Assembly: GCF_014898815.1 (NCBI RefSeq)
Contig: NW_026515500.1
Location: forward strand, 1,302,001-1,366,000
Origin: Panonychus citri
Taxonomy: Eukaryota > Arthropoda > Arachnida > Trombidiformes > Tetranychidae
DNA: 64,000 bases
Direction: 5' to 3'
Shown here one piece after another: positions 33,727 to 44,886 of the stretch. Each line of letters opens with the position of its first letter. Position 1 is the first letter of the stretch. The position numbers were made by a program, and so were the translations under genes. The notes beneath the pieces are model-generated. The model saw only the letters and a list, made by a program, of their open reading frames with translations, ran no database searches and was not told the DNA's origin.

Positions 33727-36253
33727 CTATCAAGTAAGAAAGCTAACATTCCCGAGAACTGCACAAAGGCTTAAAGAAAAACAATTTAATTATCTGTTGA
33801 TTGTCCAAAGTTTTTTTCCTCGTCAGAATTAACATCGTTCCGAAAATAGATTAAATCGTCAACTCATGAAACTTTCTCATTCTCATTTTCTCATTGAGAG
33901 ATTTGTACCCATGAAACATGTGTTAACTTTGAAAAGAGTCACAAAAAGAAACAAAAATATTAGTAGAAACCATGAAATCCCTTTGAGATAAAGTTCATTG
34001 AGTAATAACCATAACATGACACAGAGATATAAATTCATTGCTAAATAACTGACCAGACAGATTGTCTTGATAATAAACTATAAAAAGTAAAACAATTTAG
34101 ACAAAAATTGACTCACAATCTAATCAAGTTACATCAATAATTTCATCCAGTTTATCCTTTTTTTGCAGTAATAAAACTTATATAAAAGTATACTGACCAT
34201 TTAAAGTTGATCTTCAATTATTATCAAAGTGAAACAATTGAGAACTTATTTCTCACTCCTTTGTGATATATAAGATTTCACAAATTTTTCATATTTGTTG
34301 ATCGCGTTTCGATAAGTTCAACATGGAGATGGAAATTGTTTGCACTCAGCTGATTTTCGTCATGTTATCATGAGAAAAGAATTGATAAAGATGAGAGTGA
34401 ATATAAAGGTGAGAAGAGAATCGGGTTATTGAATATTTCATGTAAATTGTTCACGATAAAATTAAGCAAAAATTTTTATACTCTAGAATTGAATTTTTTT
34501 CTCTATTCTTTTTTTATTCTGACAGGATTTTCAGTTTTCTATTCTTCCTTATTATTATTCTTGCTCTCAATCTTTTGGTTCTGTTCTTTTTTCTCTTTTC
34601 TATCAAATTTCATGCTATTTTTATCACTTGATTGACACTTGATGACAGTTATTAGCTATTATCATCATCTATTGTGTTGGCTGAATCTCAAATGATGATG
34701 ATAAAAAACAATCAGTCGATGTGTTTCTTTACTCTAGTTAGTATTAATAACTCTGACATTGAAATTGAAATTCCGCGATCAGCTCATGTTATTCTTGCTG
34801 ATTATCACCACGATTGGATGATAATTATGATAAAACGTTTACAAATTATTTAGTCAACATCTCATGTATAATGAGTAAGTTTGTTGATACAATTAATGGC
34901 CATTGGATTAGCAGAAATGATAATCCAATCTGTAATTGACAATTTGTTTACATTTTGTCATACAAAATTATGACGAACACAATGTTGGAAGTGATCTTCT
35001 TGATTAAATGAACTTTAATGTCGAAACACGGTGAAAAAAACGATACATAAAGTTAAACAGAATAGTTAATGAACTTTGTGGGTGAGAGTTAATGATGATT
35101 ATTCTTCTGGTCAATTCTATCAAAACTATTTTGTTTTATACCTTTTCTCAGAAAATTTGGGAGAATTAGAGAGAGTTAATCGTCAAATTGGCCACATGCG
35201 AATAATTAATTAACTGAGATTACATTAAGATAAAGAAGATTACAATAATTGAATAATTGTTAAGAATAACAATTAATATCGGAGATTAACAATTAAAAAT
35301 GTCAATGATTAATTGATTAAGAGTTGAATACAATATCTGTGGGAAGTTCAGGTCTAAACTTGATCATTATCGAACGTTCTACACGATCAAACAATTTATC
35401 CAATCTTTCAATCACTTGAAGATAGTGGAATACCTTCGAAAAGATGAAGAGAAAAAGAGAACTCCGAACAAGAAGATCGGACTACCCGATCTCGATCAGA
35501 ACTAAAGAAAGGGAAAGGATAAACTCAATTATCGGACTACCCGACAATTGCGTTTAAGGGAAGGAAGAGGAAGGAAAAAGAAGAAGAAAAAGAAAGAAGA
35601 AAGAAAGAGAAGACCAACCTCGATGATGACGACGATGATTTTATGGTGTTGCTGTTGATTGTTATTGTTGATTTGATTGTTATTGACAATTGTTGTCGTT
35701 GACTTGATTGTTGTTGTTAATTGTTGTAGTTTGTTGTTAATGATGGTGACTTATGAGCCACCACCTAAGTCATCATCTTCATCATTACCATTATCATCAT
35801 AATAATAATCTTGTTTCTTCATCATCAACATTTTCATAATGGTTTTTCATCATCATTATCTTAATCACCAATCAACAATTAATTGCTGATTGTTAATTAT
35901 GATTAAATTAGTTGGTTTCTTCATTTGTTTTTTGATTTGATCACAATTTGATAGAGAAAAATTCGGGTTCAAATAATGAAACTAAATTCAGGCAACACAA
36001 AAAAGACCACAAGTAATTATAAAAAGTACGAATCTGGACCAAGTGATGTTTCTGGCCCAGAGTCATATAGTGGAGGTTTCGCCCATAGTAAAAATCGCAC
36101 TCATGAAGGCCGTTAGCTGTTCATTATAAGTGAATCAAAGATTCTTATTTCACCTTAATTGTTAAACAATTAACTGATTATTAGCGACTTAGCACAATTT
36201 TATAACAATTAATATAAACTCTTAACTTTAATGTTATTACTAAGGAAAGTGGA

Positions 36254-36281
36254 GTGATCATGATCAGTACATCATGATCAC
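36254..36281. repeat. 28-bp hairpin
   Basis: 10-bp perfect arms (GTGATCATGA) around an 8-base loop. Confidence 0.8.
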
Positions 36282-36390
36282 CCTTTAGAAAATTCTAATG
36301 ATTAATCAATAATTTGATATTATGATTACAACACATAGATGACCATGAATGTCATTGTCATCACCATGGTAACGTTAATAACACAACATA

Positions 36391-36470
36391 GACGGAGCTA
36401 TATTTTCATCGCATAAGCGACTAAAATCGCTCCACAGGCTGAAATCGTTTGCCGCTTATGTTAGTCCGTC
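36391..36470. ncRNA. Candidate structured element, about 80 nt (unidentified)
   Basis: Outer arms GACGGA and TCCGTC and inner arms CATAAGCG and CGCTTATG enclose a region less A+T-rich than its surroundings. It could be a non-coding RNA, a small transposon remnant or chance. No snoRNA or tRNA signature was confirmed. Confidence 0.2.
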
Positions 36471-37368
36471 AATACTTGAGGAACATTTATTGTCGATAGC
36501 ATTTCAGTCCTAAATATTCAATTAATATTGCGTCACAATACGAAACCTTAAACATTGGCGTTAAATCACTATTTGTGATATTTCTATCTTTCTGAAGATG
36601 ATTGGAGTTAATTAATTCAGCTGATGATTCAAATTGATTAATTCTTTAGGTGACGTGAAGATTTTCTATTGTTTATTTGATCGTTTATTTTTAATGATAA
36701 TGATTGAGCATTTCTATTTTTTGCAAGAAATTTCAATGATGAATCACTTTTATTGGGAATTCTTGTCAGTTTTTAATTGGGTTTATTCTTGATTATAACA
36801 TAATTAATTCTGTGATTGATTCGACAATTAATTAATTCTACATATGCTAGCTCTTAAATACTAAATTCTAGAGGTGATTTATTTCTGTAATTAAAGTTTG
36901 CTAATCTTTTGATTACCTTGATATTATTATCAATTAACTAATTTAAACTTATACTCCAGAATTTGTACTTAATCGAATTTCATTGTTTAGTAATTATCAA
37001 GGTATTTAGACAAGCTAATTTGCTTTATTAACCCTTAACGTTTTCAGATTTGTAATAATCTTTTCAATTTTATTGGTACTTAACCTTTAATTCACCTTTA
37101 CGGGTTTTGACACATTTGATTTTATTATTCTTTATTAAATGGCTTTAATTTGAGTAGCAAGAAAATAATTATCTTTTCTCTTTCACCGAGAAAGGCACAA
37201 ACCTGAACCTCCAAACATGAAGAAAAACTTAAATTAAAAATAAATAAAAATTTATTTAACTATTACAAAGTTTTAGCATTAATCTTTATTCTAAAATGGC
37301 CGAAAATCAATCAACTTCTCCCTCAATTTAAGCATCATCATCATCAGCAAAATTATCCAATAAAATAG

Positions 37369-37399
37369 ACCAGGTACCACGTGAGAGGTGGTACCTGGT
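37369..37399. repeat. 31-bp hairpin with GGTACC arms
   Basis: 12-bp perfect arms (ACCAGGTACCAC) around a 7-base loop. Confidence 0.85.
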
Positions 37400-37445
37400 T
37401 GTGTCTACATTAAAACCGGTATCAACTAGTTTGTTACAATATCTT

Positions 37446-37549
37446 TTGAGTGTCGCTCAAACTCATAACATTCAATTTCGTGTCTCTCTGACTCTAATTT
37501 GCTGTGAAAATTGCAAAAACATCAGTAAAAATAGCTGAATAGCCCTGTA
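37446..37549. mobile_element. Fragment of the 41,475 MITE family (right arm)
   Basis: Ends GCTGAATAGCCCTG then TA, like the right end of the MITE at 41475-42024. It aligns with that arm over about 100 bp with scattered differences. The left part of the element is missing. Confidence 0.75.
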
Positions 37550-37660
37550 GATTACTATCGAATCAAAGTCGGCAGCACTCAAAACTTAGTACATATTATT
37601 CTCAAGGTCCAAGTTACTAGTCAAGGTCATTATAAGGTCACCTTAAAAGTTGAAGCAAAT
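37550..37660. mobile_element. Fragment of the 43,896 MITE family
   Basis: Resembles the reverse complement of about 44114-44228 (GATTACTAT..., then a CACTCAAAA segment, then repeated CAAGGTC words). It abuts the preceding MITE end exactly, suggesting nesting. Confidence 0.65.
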
Positions 37661-38310
37661 ATACAAAGTTTCACATATTTTTCCTGGTTAATTTTACAAT
37701 GAATTTTTCTACTATCATCAAGTGATAATATTTTGTTTTTAGAGCATCGGTTACAATGAATTGTTTTGAGCTCCATTCTCTTGTGGATCTTTTTCAAAAG
37801 TTTGACAAGTAATAACGCTAAACAAACAGAACCAGTGTTTTCGGCTGGACAACAGTCATAAATATCTTAAAGTTTTCAACTCGTCTCGTTGAGACATTTC
37901 CAACGATAGTCTGCATTTCTCAATCGGACCAAGGACATTTCTCTATGGAAAATGCCATCCACTGAGTATTAGAGTCTCAAATTTGTATGCAATAGTAAAG
38001 AATAGACCATTTTCGAATCTTTTGAACGTAATGAGATAGACTTTTTTGGAGTCCTCGTTAAAAACTGAGTCAGGACATATGCAGCATTGTCTGAGCGGAT
38101 GAACAATAGAGATTTTCTATGTACTTTTTCCACAGAGACAATGTATATAAACTTAACATATATTTTTAAAAAGTTTTGACCCAAACCAGTACCGGTATAT
38201 AACTTATACAATAACTGACATGTTGGCAAATCCAACGTGCACTCTAAAACGCAGGTGGACGGAGTCTAAAATTTTGAATTTTGATATCGTTTTTAATCTT
38301 TTGTGTTATT

Positions 38311-38315
38311 CCATC
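38311..38315. other. Target site duplication, element 3 (CCATC)
   Basis: CCATC directly left of the LTR at 38316 and again at 42673-42677 directly right of the other LTR. Confidence 0.9.
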
Positions 38316-38573
38316 TGTTGAATAACTATTATCAAACTATGTTAATTTAACATTTCACTTTATTAATTAGACAAGAACTTTATCAATTTGAATTAAGGAG
38401 AAGGGGAATATCATCCCAACTAACTAATTTAGCTCGTTTTACATTTTTTTTATATCCTCATCTTGTCTTTGATTTCACCTTCATCTTCATCTTCATCCTC
38501 ATCTTCATTGCTATTTTTATCTCCATCTCGTCTTCTTGGAAGAGACGAGATGTTTATATTTTATTTGCCAACA
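38316..38573 (-). repeat. 3' LTR of element 3
   Basis: 258 bp, on the plus strand starting TGTTGAATAAC and ending TTGCCAACA. It differs from the other LTR at few positions by eye. A hairpin word GTCTCTTCC with GGAAGAGAC lies inside. The G-rich tract ACCGGGGAGA precedes it on the minus strand. Confidence 0.95.
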
Positions 38574-39135
38574 TCTCCCCGGTCTTATAGTGACCATTCC
38601 ACTGGTCAAGTCCAACTTGCGAGGGTTCCCGATGTATAAATGGTAGTATGTTTTCAATGAAGAAATTGTGGTCAACGTTTTTCCATATTAGATCAGTTCC
38701 TTGTTTTTGATAAACGGTGAGAAGAAATAATTGTATCATAAGCATCATGATGATGTAAATCGATTGATTGATTGTTCGTCGAGTACAAGGCTGTTTTTCC
38801 TTCACTGGTTGTTTTTCTTGCTTCTTATACGATTGAGTTTGAGATTCACGAAGCTTGAATTTGTCGACCAACTTTTCCGTTCCGTTCTCAGATTTATTTT
38901 GTTGATCAGATGATTGTTTGATTGAAGGTCGATCATCTGTGTCTATTGAGTAAACAAGACAGTTATTGTGTATTGAATTTTTAGCATTAACACCTAGGGG
39001 TGGATCATCATCAAGGATTAAACTTTCATCTGTTGAGTCATAGCCATTCACTATTGCAACATTAAATATAGTATTATTTTCAGGAAAATGTCCATTATCA
39101 TCCGTATCACTAGGATCAGAAGTTTGGATTACCAT
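38554..39135 (-). pseudogene. Downstream ORF with env-like signal segment, element 3
   Basis: 193 residues; the last codons run into the LTR. Acidic and Ser/Asp-rich at first, then a Lys/Gln-rich stretch, a hydrophobic segment (IYIIMMLMIQLFLL) and GTDLIWKN. The last two resemble the signal peptide and first mature residues of the element 2 env (GADVIW). The simplest reading is that a deletion joined sequence downstream of Gag to the start of env, removing pol. Whether it is translated is unknown. Confidence 0.5.
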
Positions 39136-39137
39136 TT

Positions 39138-40157
39138 TTACCTCTTTTGATTTTCTAATTGGGGTGGATGATTGTTTTGATTGATGAATCGATTTACTTT
39201 TGTCATTGTTATCATTTTTGTCTCCGGGGTTCTGCTTCTTCCACTCCGTGGGAGAGAATGTTCAGTCTGAGTTGATGGGTTGACCGTGTAATGATTATCG
39301 TCACAGTAATCTCTTTCATATTGAGTGTTTGTGTGTTGGGGATAATGTTGATTGTAATGAACTGATAATGTGTAGGGTTGATGAGCTGTTGGATAACTGG
39401 AGAAAATAGTATCAAGCTTTAATAAAGATCGTAGTTTACGGCGACCATCCTTTTCGATATGACCTGTTCTTTTGCAAATGGTACAAACTTGATTAGTGGA
39501 TAAGTTCTCAATTTTTGCTGATAGTCGTTCAATAGAATCTTGAAGGTTCATTACCATGTCGTTCATGCTAGGATTCAAGTTTTCCTTTTGCATAACGAAC
39601 GGATTGTTGCATGAGAGCATAGCTCTTTCAGCTAATCTTGCTGATTCTAATAATTGTTGTAAAGATTGTGGGTTTTGCAAGGCGATTCCATATTTGATTT
39701 GTGGAAGTAACTTTTCCTTAATGATACTTAGAATAATCATCTCTGGTATATTCTCATCTATTCGTTGACATAATTCATGGATTTCATAAATGAATGACGA
39801 TGTTGATTGACCTGGTTGTTGAGTAGCGTTATGAAGTCGTTGAGATAATTGAGAACGAAAATCAGATAGACATAATTCTCGTATCATTGATTATTTTAAA
39901 CTATTGTAGTTTTTTGGTCGTTCATCTTCAGGAGTAAATTTACCATTGATAAAGTTAAAACACCTCCGTGCTGTACCTCTCAATAAGGTTGGAACGATTA
40001 TGAACATTTGATCTGAAGTCCATCCATTGTTCTTCGCAGCTATCTCCAAGTGATCGAACCATTTGATAACATCATCATTATTTTCTCCAGTAAAATATGG
40101 GATATGAATAGGGTAATTCATACTAGTAAATTGATCGGATTGTTGTGGTGATAACAT
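39138..40157 (-). pseudogene. gag: Gag of element 3, one in-frame stop
   Basis: Reads from ATG 40157 with a capsid-like start (PIHIPYFTGENNDDVIKWFD, typical of Ty3/Gypsy Gag). It meets a TAA at 39891-39893 and continues in the same frame to 39138 through the capsid C-terminal domain. The zinc knuckle CTICKRTGHIEKDG has Gly where the last Cys should be, so it is damaged. The single stop plus the lost Cys indicate decay. Confidence 0.8.
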
Positions 40158-41474
40158 TTAGGGTTATAATTATATTCTTTTATAGTCATTGGATGAAAAC
40201 CAAAAATTGAAACAACCTAATTTTAAACTTACCACAGTAACGAACCGATTAGATTAAAATTTCCCATCGGAGGTTACTTGCAGTAGTTTGAATAAAGTGA
40301 CTCGCATTGCCAATTGGCAGTAATTTGGTTTTTTCAAAATGTTTACGCAAATAATGGATGTAACTAGATGTTCTAAATTTATCGGTAACCAATTATGGTT
40401 ATAATGATAAATTAAGGAGTTTCTTCACACAAAATGAGAAGGATGAGAGAGATGAGATATACGTTAGAGAGTAATAGAGAGAAAATAAGAGAGAGAAAGA
40501 GTAAGAGAGAGAAAGAATAAGAGAGAGAGAAAGAGCAAGAGAGAGAGAAAGAGTAAGAGAGAAAATAAGAGAGAGAAAATATGAGAGAGAGAGAAAATTA
40601 GAGAAAGAAAATAAAGAGTTAGAATGATTCATATTGCCAATTCACTAGTAAAAGTTTATAAGATTTGTATACTTGACCACAGTACAAAATTTGAGGGTAA
40701 CCAAATGTGGTAATGATGCTAGGAATAAACATTCAAAGTGAGTTGGCAAATTTTCAAGTCTTTTGCTCTCATATTAGTGTTGAATATTTATATTTTATGT
40801 TGAATTCATGAAAGTTAACGAAGGCAAGACATTGACTTTTATGCAAACGAAAGCTATGAATAACTTTTATAATCGATTGAAAGCCGAGAGGTGGATCGAT
40901 GTGATGAACTAATCTAAAGTTAATTATCTATTTTGTAGAATTAAAAAATTAAATTAATGTTAAGATTTGATAGTTGAATTGTGAATAGAAATGAGATTTT
41001 AAAAATTTAACAATCACCAGAATATTTTATTCTGATTTATGTAGGTTATTTAGGTATTGTAATAAGTCATGAAGTTTTTCTTCAAATAACTAATAGATAA
41101 GATAATTTTCAAATATTTAGATCACCTAACAAATTGATTAAGTTCATAAAAATAATTAATGTTACTATTGGGTAATGATTAGCTTATTAACAAATTTATC
41201 GATTAAAGCTTTAGACGATTGATAGTTTTTTTTTCGATTGAACGATGTCAAGAACTAGTTGGTGTCAAAAGTAATTGATATTGAAACGATTTGATTTTGA
41301 TAAACACAATTTAAACACAAGTAAATTTTTAAACTTCTTTTCTCATCAACTTTGAAGTAAGTTTAGATTTAAATTTAGAGTTAGTTTAATCAATGAGATT
41401 AATCGTAATTCTATTTAGATTTTGATTAATAAAAAATGGCAAATGAATTAGTTTTATTAATGATTATAGTTATA
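40158..41474 (-). other. 5' untranslated region of element 3
   Basis: Non-coding between the nested MITE and Gag. It contains a long GAGAGA/GAAA purine tract at about 40436-40616. No further structure seen. Confidence 0.5.
40436..40616. repeat. Purine-rich GAGAGAAA tract
   Basis: Degenerate GA/GAAA repeat on the plus strand, CT-rich on the element's sense strand. The 77-codon Ser/Leu frame across it is a shadow. Confidence 0.9.
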
Positions 41475-42024
41475 CAGGGCTATTCAGCTATTTTCGCCTA
41501 TGTTTTTTGCGATTTTCTCAGCAACTAAGAGTCAAAGAGACTCAAGACTTTAGTGGTATGAGTTTGAGCGATACTCAATTGTCATATACAAAGATCAAGG
41601 TCATTCAGGTCACGTGTAAAATAACGCGTTTCAAGGTCATTTGATGGTCATTCTATGATTTGCCACACTTATTCATCTTGGGTTAAGATTTTGAAGTTAG
41701 TTGTAACTGTCAATCAGAAGATATTGCAGTTTAATCAAAAAGGTACTGAGATTCTTTAATTAACAAAACTTATCATAACAGTTGACCCTAAAGACATAAG
41801 AGCCTGAAAATTTTATATTGGTGTTTTTACACATACTTTTTTATGGTAATGTCTTCAAATGACCTTGAAACGCGTTATTTTACACGTGACCTGAATGACC
41901 TTGATCTTTGTATATGACAATTGAGTATCGCTCAAACTCATACCACTAAAGTCTTGAGTCTCTTTGACTCTTAGTTGCTGAGAAAATCGCAAAAAACATC
42001 GGCGAAAATAGCTGAATAGCCCTG
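41475..42024. mobile_element. 550-bp mariner-type MITE with 170-bp inverted arms, nested in element 3
   Basis: Starts CAGGGCTATTCAGC and ends with its complement, flanked by TA on both sides. The arms match over about 170 bp with very few differences. This length and TA target suit a Tc1/mariner-derived MITE. Each arm carries TCAAGGTCA twice. There is no transposase. A partial relative lies at 37446-37549. Confidence 0.9.
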
Positions 42025-42394
42025 TATTATAACTTATTAGCACTTTATGAAAAGATTTACTTAATTTTCATTTCGTTTGTTATCATATGAAATTGTTGGT
42101 TCACTCGTCATGATAAGGTGGTTATCTTTTTTGAATTTTTATGTCTTATCTTTTGGTGATTCTTGGAGAACACATATGGATTAATAACAAGAAGTTGATC
42201 AATAGCTGAAAGGTAAAATTCATTTAGAAGAAAACTTTTGTCTAACCACAAATTGAGAATAATAATATTTAAGCATAAATAAATAGAAGGTAATCGGTTA
42301 AATCACATTACAAAATCGAACGAAATTAAAGAATGATTTATGGAGAGATGAAGAAATTGATAATTGTATTCTAAGAAACAAGAACTAATGCCGT

Positions 42395-42412
42395 ATCCGG
42401 CTCGACGGACCA
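42395..42412 (-). promoter_or_regulatory. Primer binding site of element 3, tRNA-Tyr-like
   Basis: On the minus strand TGGTCCGTCGAGCCGGAT begins two bases inside the 5' LTR. It complements a tRNA 3' end like that of animal tRNA-Tyr with one mismatch (GACGG for GAAGG). Confidence 0.65.
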
Positions 42413-42414
42413 AA

Positions 42415-42672
42415 TGTTGAATAACTATTATCAAACTATGGTAATTTAACATTTCACTTTATTAATTAGACAAGAACTTTATCAATTTGAATTAAGGAGA
42501 AGGGGAATATCATCCCAACTAACTAACTTAGCTCGTTTTACATTTTTTTTATATCCTCATCTTGTCTTTGATTTCACCTTCATCTTCATCTTCATCCTCA
42601 TCTTCATTGCTATTTTTATCTCCATCTCGTCTTCTTGGAAGAGACGAGATGTTTATATTTTATTTGCCAACA
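42415..42672 (-). repeat. 5' LTR of element 3
   Basis: 258 bp, the right-hand copy, directly followed by CCATC at 42673-42677. Confidence 0.95.
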
Positions 42673-42778
42673 CCATCTTTTTCTGTCAAATTTTTTTTAC
42701 CCCAGTGAAGAATGACACAAGTCAACCTTAACCCTCCATGCCGCTATGCTGATTGTTTCATTTTTGTATCGACTTTAA

Positions 42779-42904
42779 CTAATCGTGGCTCGCCAAAGGG
42801 GAAACTTTGCCCGTCAATTCATCATTGAAAACTGTCAGCGTCTATTCAGGGACTTTGGAATACAGGTCATTTCACCAAGTTTCAAACGTGTTTTTCTTGA
42901 ATAA
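42779..42904 (+). pseudogene. Short coding remnant left of a MITE
   Basis: Open frame preceded by TAA, reading through QRGNFARQFIIENCQRLFRD to FKRVFLE, where the inverted-repeat element at 42894-43173 begins. Base composition is less A+T-rich than surroundings and looks coding. It may belong to the same broken gene as 43171-43554. Not recognised. Confidence 0.35.
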
Positions 42905-43173
42905 CTTTTTTGTTTTTGAGTGATCAGAACCAAGACTCGAGTTATGGTAGTTTAGGTCACACTCAATTGTCATACGCCAAAAGTTGTAAACTCGTAAGGA
43001 GTCTCATGATCGCTAATTATTTAGATTGTGACCATCAAATGACCTTGAAAACTTATCCTAACAAAATGAACAGGATGACCTTGATATTTCAATATGACAT
43101 TTTAGTATGACCTAAACTACAATAACTCGAGTCTTGGTTCATATCACTCAAAACCAAAAAGGTTATTCAAGAA
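42894..43173. mobile_element. 280-bp inverted-repeat MITE inside a coding remnant
   Basis: The left arm begins TTCTTGAATAAC and the right end is its complement; arms match over roughly 80 bp with several differences. The centre holds AAATGACCTTGA and GATGACCTTGA. The shared word ACTCAATTGTCATA links it to the 41475 MITE. Confidence 0.75.
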
Positions 43174-43554
43174 TTACTTGTTGGAAACTTTTCAGAAAGA
43201 CTTTTTGTTGACCCAATCATCGATCAAGCTGTTATACCTTTACATCCCAATAATGCTCGAGACCAAATCATGCAAGATTGGACAGTGCAAGACAATGCGG
43301 TATCATCAACGCGTGACCCAGTTCTGAACCCTTTAATTCGACCAGTCGAATCTACAGTCTCTAGTGGAGATGAATCGGAGTGGACAAATCCTGAAAAATC
43401 TTCAGATGGTGACAGTGATAGTGAGGATGATGATGACAGCCTACCAAATTCTAACTCACACACTGCGAGATTGTTTCTTTCAAGGATGGAACAATCTGGG
43501 TCTTTGGGTTCTCTCCAGTTGCTACACCAATTAATTGCTCGGAAGAGGCCATAA
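43171..43554 (+). pseudogene. Unrecognised acidic coding remnant right of the MITE
   Basis: The frame is open from the MITE border (ELLVGNFSERLFVDP...) through the ATG at 43270 to a stop at 43554. It has a strongly acidic Ser/Asp/Glu middle and ends in a basic QLIARKRP. The composition looks coding, and it probably continues the 42779-42904 frame across the MITE. No known family was recognised. It could be a retroposed host sequence, a decayed DNA transposon or a virus-derived piece. Confidence 0.35.
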
Positions 43555-43895
43555 TATTAGCTAGAGAAATGAAAGAAAATCGTCGCGATAAACAATCTGT
43601 CGTTTTGTCGTTGGGTTAGGTGAGTTCCTCCGCAGAAATAGAAATCAATCAAATGACAGTAGATCCGTTTAGATATCAAGAATGAGCATACTGATTATTG
43701 ATTCAACAACATATATTCGTTTTTTCATTAATTTGACAGGACTTGTTTTCTATTATCCAAGACTAATGAGAGTCGGTTTGCCAATTAGAGCAATTTTTAT
43801 CAACTTTCATCATTCGAGATCCATCAGTAATGGTGATTTCTTAGTCTGGTTTTTGGCTATATTCTAGAACACCACCGTTCGCAAATCGTCTTGAA

Positions 43896-44277
43896 ACTTG
43901 GTTGTGCAGGTAAAATCCTGTACCGAGTAATACACACAGTACGCATGACATAGCCTGAGATATTGATTTCTTATAATTTTATTTGCATTTCAAGCAACTT
44001 GAAGATTCAGTCGACGTACAATAAATTCAGTGCTGCCATCTGATGCATAATAATAATCACCATAATCTGGAATAATTAATTTGAACACAATTGAATTGCT
44101 GTTTACAGGTTAAAAATTTGAAACTCTTTCGATGACCTTGAAATGACCTTGACTAGTAAGTTTGACCTTGAGATTAATATATACTAAATTTTGAGTGTGC
44201 CTGACTCGCGGTTCAATAGTAATCTAAGAAAACAGTGAAAATACAATTTATATCCAATTTCACCTGCACAACCAAGT
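43896..44277. mobile_element. Candidate MITE with 16-bp inverted ends
   Basis: ACTTGGTTGTGCAGGT at 43896-43911 and its exact complement at 44262-44277. The right half contains TGACCTTGA-type words three times (about 44133-44175). No clear target duplication. A related fragment is at 37550-37660. Confidence 0.6.
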
Positions 44278-44880
44278 CACTCAGAACCTTGAATTTTCAC
44301 ACATAACATCATCATGCCCATATGTATATGTGTTCAATACCAAACCTGGCCAGTTTTGCTTAAAACAGAAGAAGTAGAAAGTTATGCCCTGTATATTTCG
44401 AGGAGATTTTCGGGCACTTAATTTGATTGACCTTCGAATGAACTTCAAATCATAATGAGTATATGTGTGTAATTTGATGGATTCGTTTCACCATGTTATG
44501 TTAGGGGTGTATAACTCCTTATGTTATGATTGACTTTCAAATGACCTTGACTATAACACAAGGAAAATCTCATGTTCACTGACTAACAAGAAATTGTAAG
44601 AATTTTTCGGTAGCAACACCCCAAACCACGGTAAATTCGTTTCTTAGGGCAAATGAATATATATAATGAATATGATTATTTACAATGTAATGATTCTATT
44701 TTTTTGTGTTTCTTAAAATTTTTTGTTTTTTTAGATTTTTGATGAATGTGCTTATTTACAATGCGATGATTTAATTTTTTTGTTTTTTATACATGTTCAC
44801 ATCTAAAACTATGGATTCAAATTGGTCCAATACAATTTTTATTTACAATCTTGTCTATTCTAGGCTTAATTAGCGAATAT
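44278..44880. other. Intergenic, possible further MITE remnants
   Basis: Contains ATTGACCTTCGAATGA and ATGACCTTGACTATA words like those in the neighbouring MITEs but no paired ends that could be fixed by eye. Confidence 0.4.
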
Positions 44881-44886
44881 CTTTTT

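Larger units (their letters stand above)
33732..38310. other. Intergenic DNA with hairpins and MITE fragments
   Basis: No convincing gene. Frames such as 34429-34635 are Phe/Leu-rich by composition only. Around 35,480 and 35,530 are two small hairpins sharing the loop ACTAC. Other hairpins and MITE pieces are listed separately. Confidence 0.55.
38316..42672 (-). mobile_element. Internally deleted Ty3/Gypsy element, gag only (element 3)
   Basis: Two 258-bp LTRs with CCATC on both sides, a minus-strand primer site and a G-rich tract against the 3' LTR. Inside are a Gag reading frame with one stop, a short ORF with an env-like signal segment, and a long 5' region holding a GA-rich tract and a nested MITE. 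No protease, RT or integrase was seen, so it must have moved using another element's enzymes. Confidence 0.9.

Noticed and set aside
34429..34635. 68-codon hydrophobic frame
   Set aside because: Phe/Leu/Ser composition expected from T-rich DNA; no start context or domain.
43224..43463. 79-codon minus-strand Ser-rich frame
   Set aside because: Antisense of the acidic plus-strand frame at 43171-43554, which has the better coding look.
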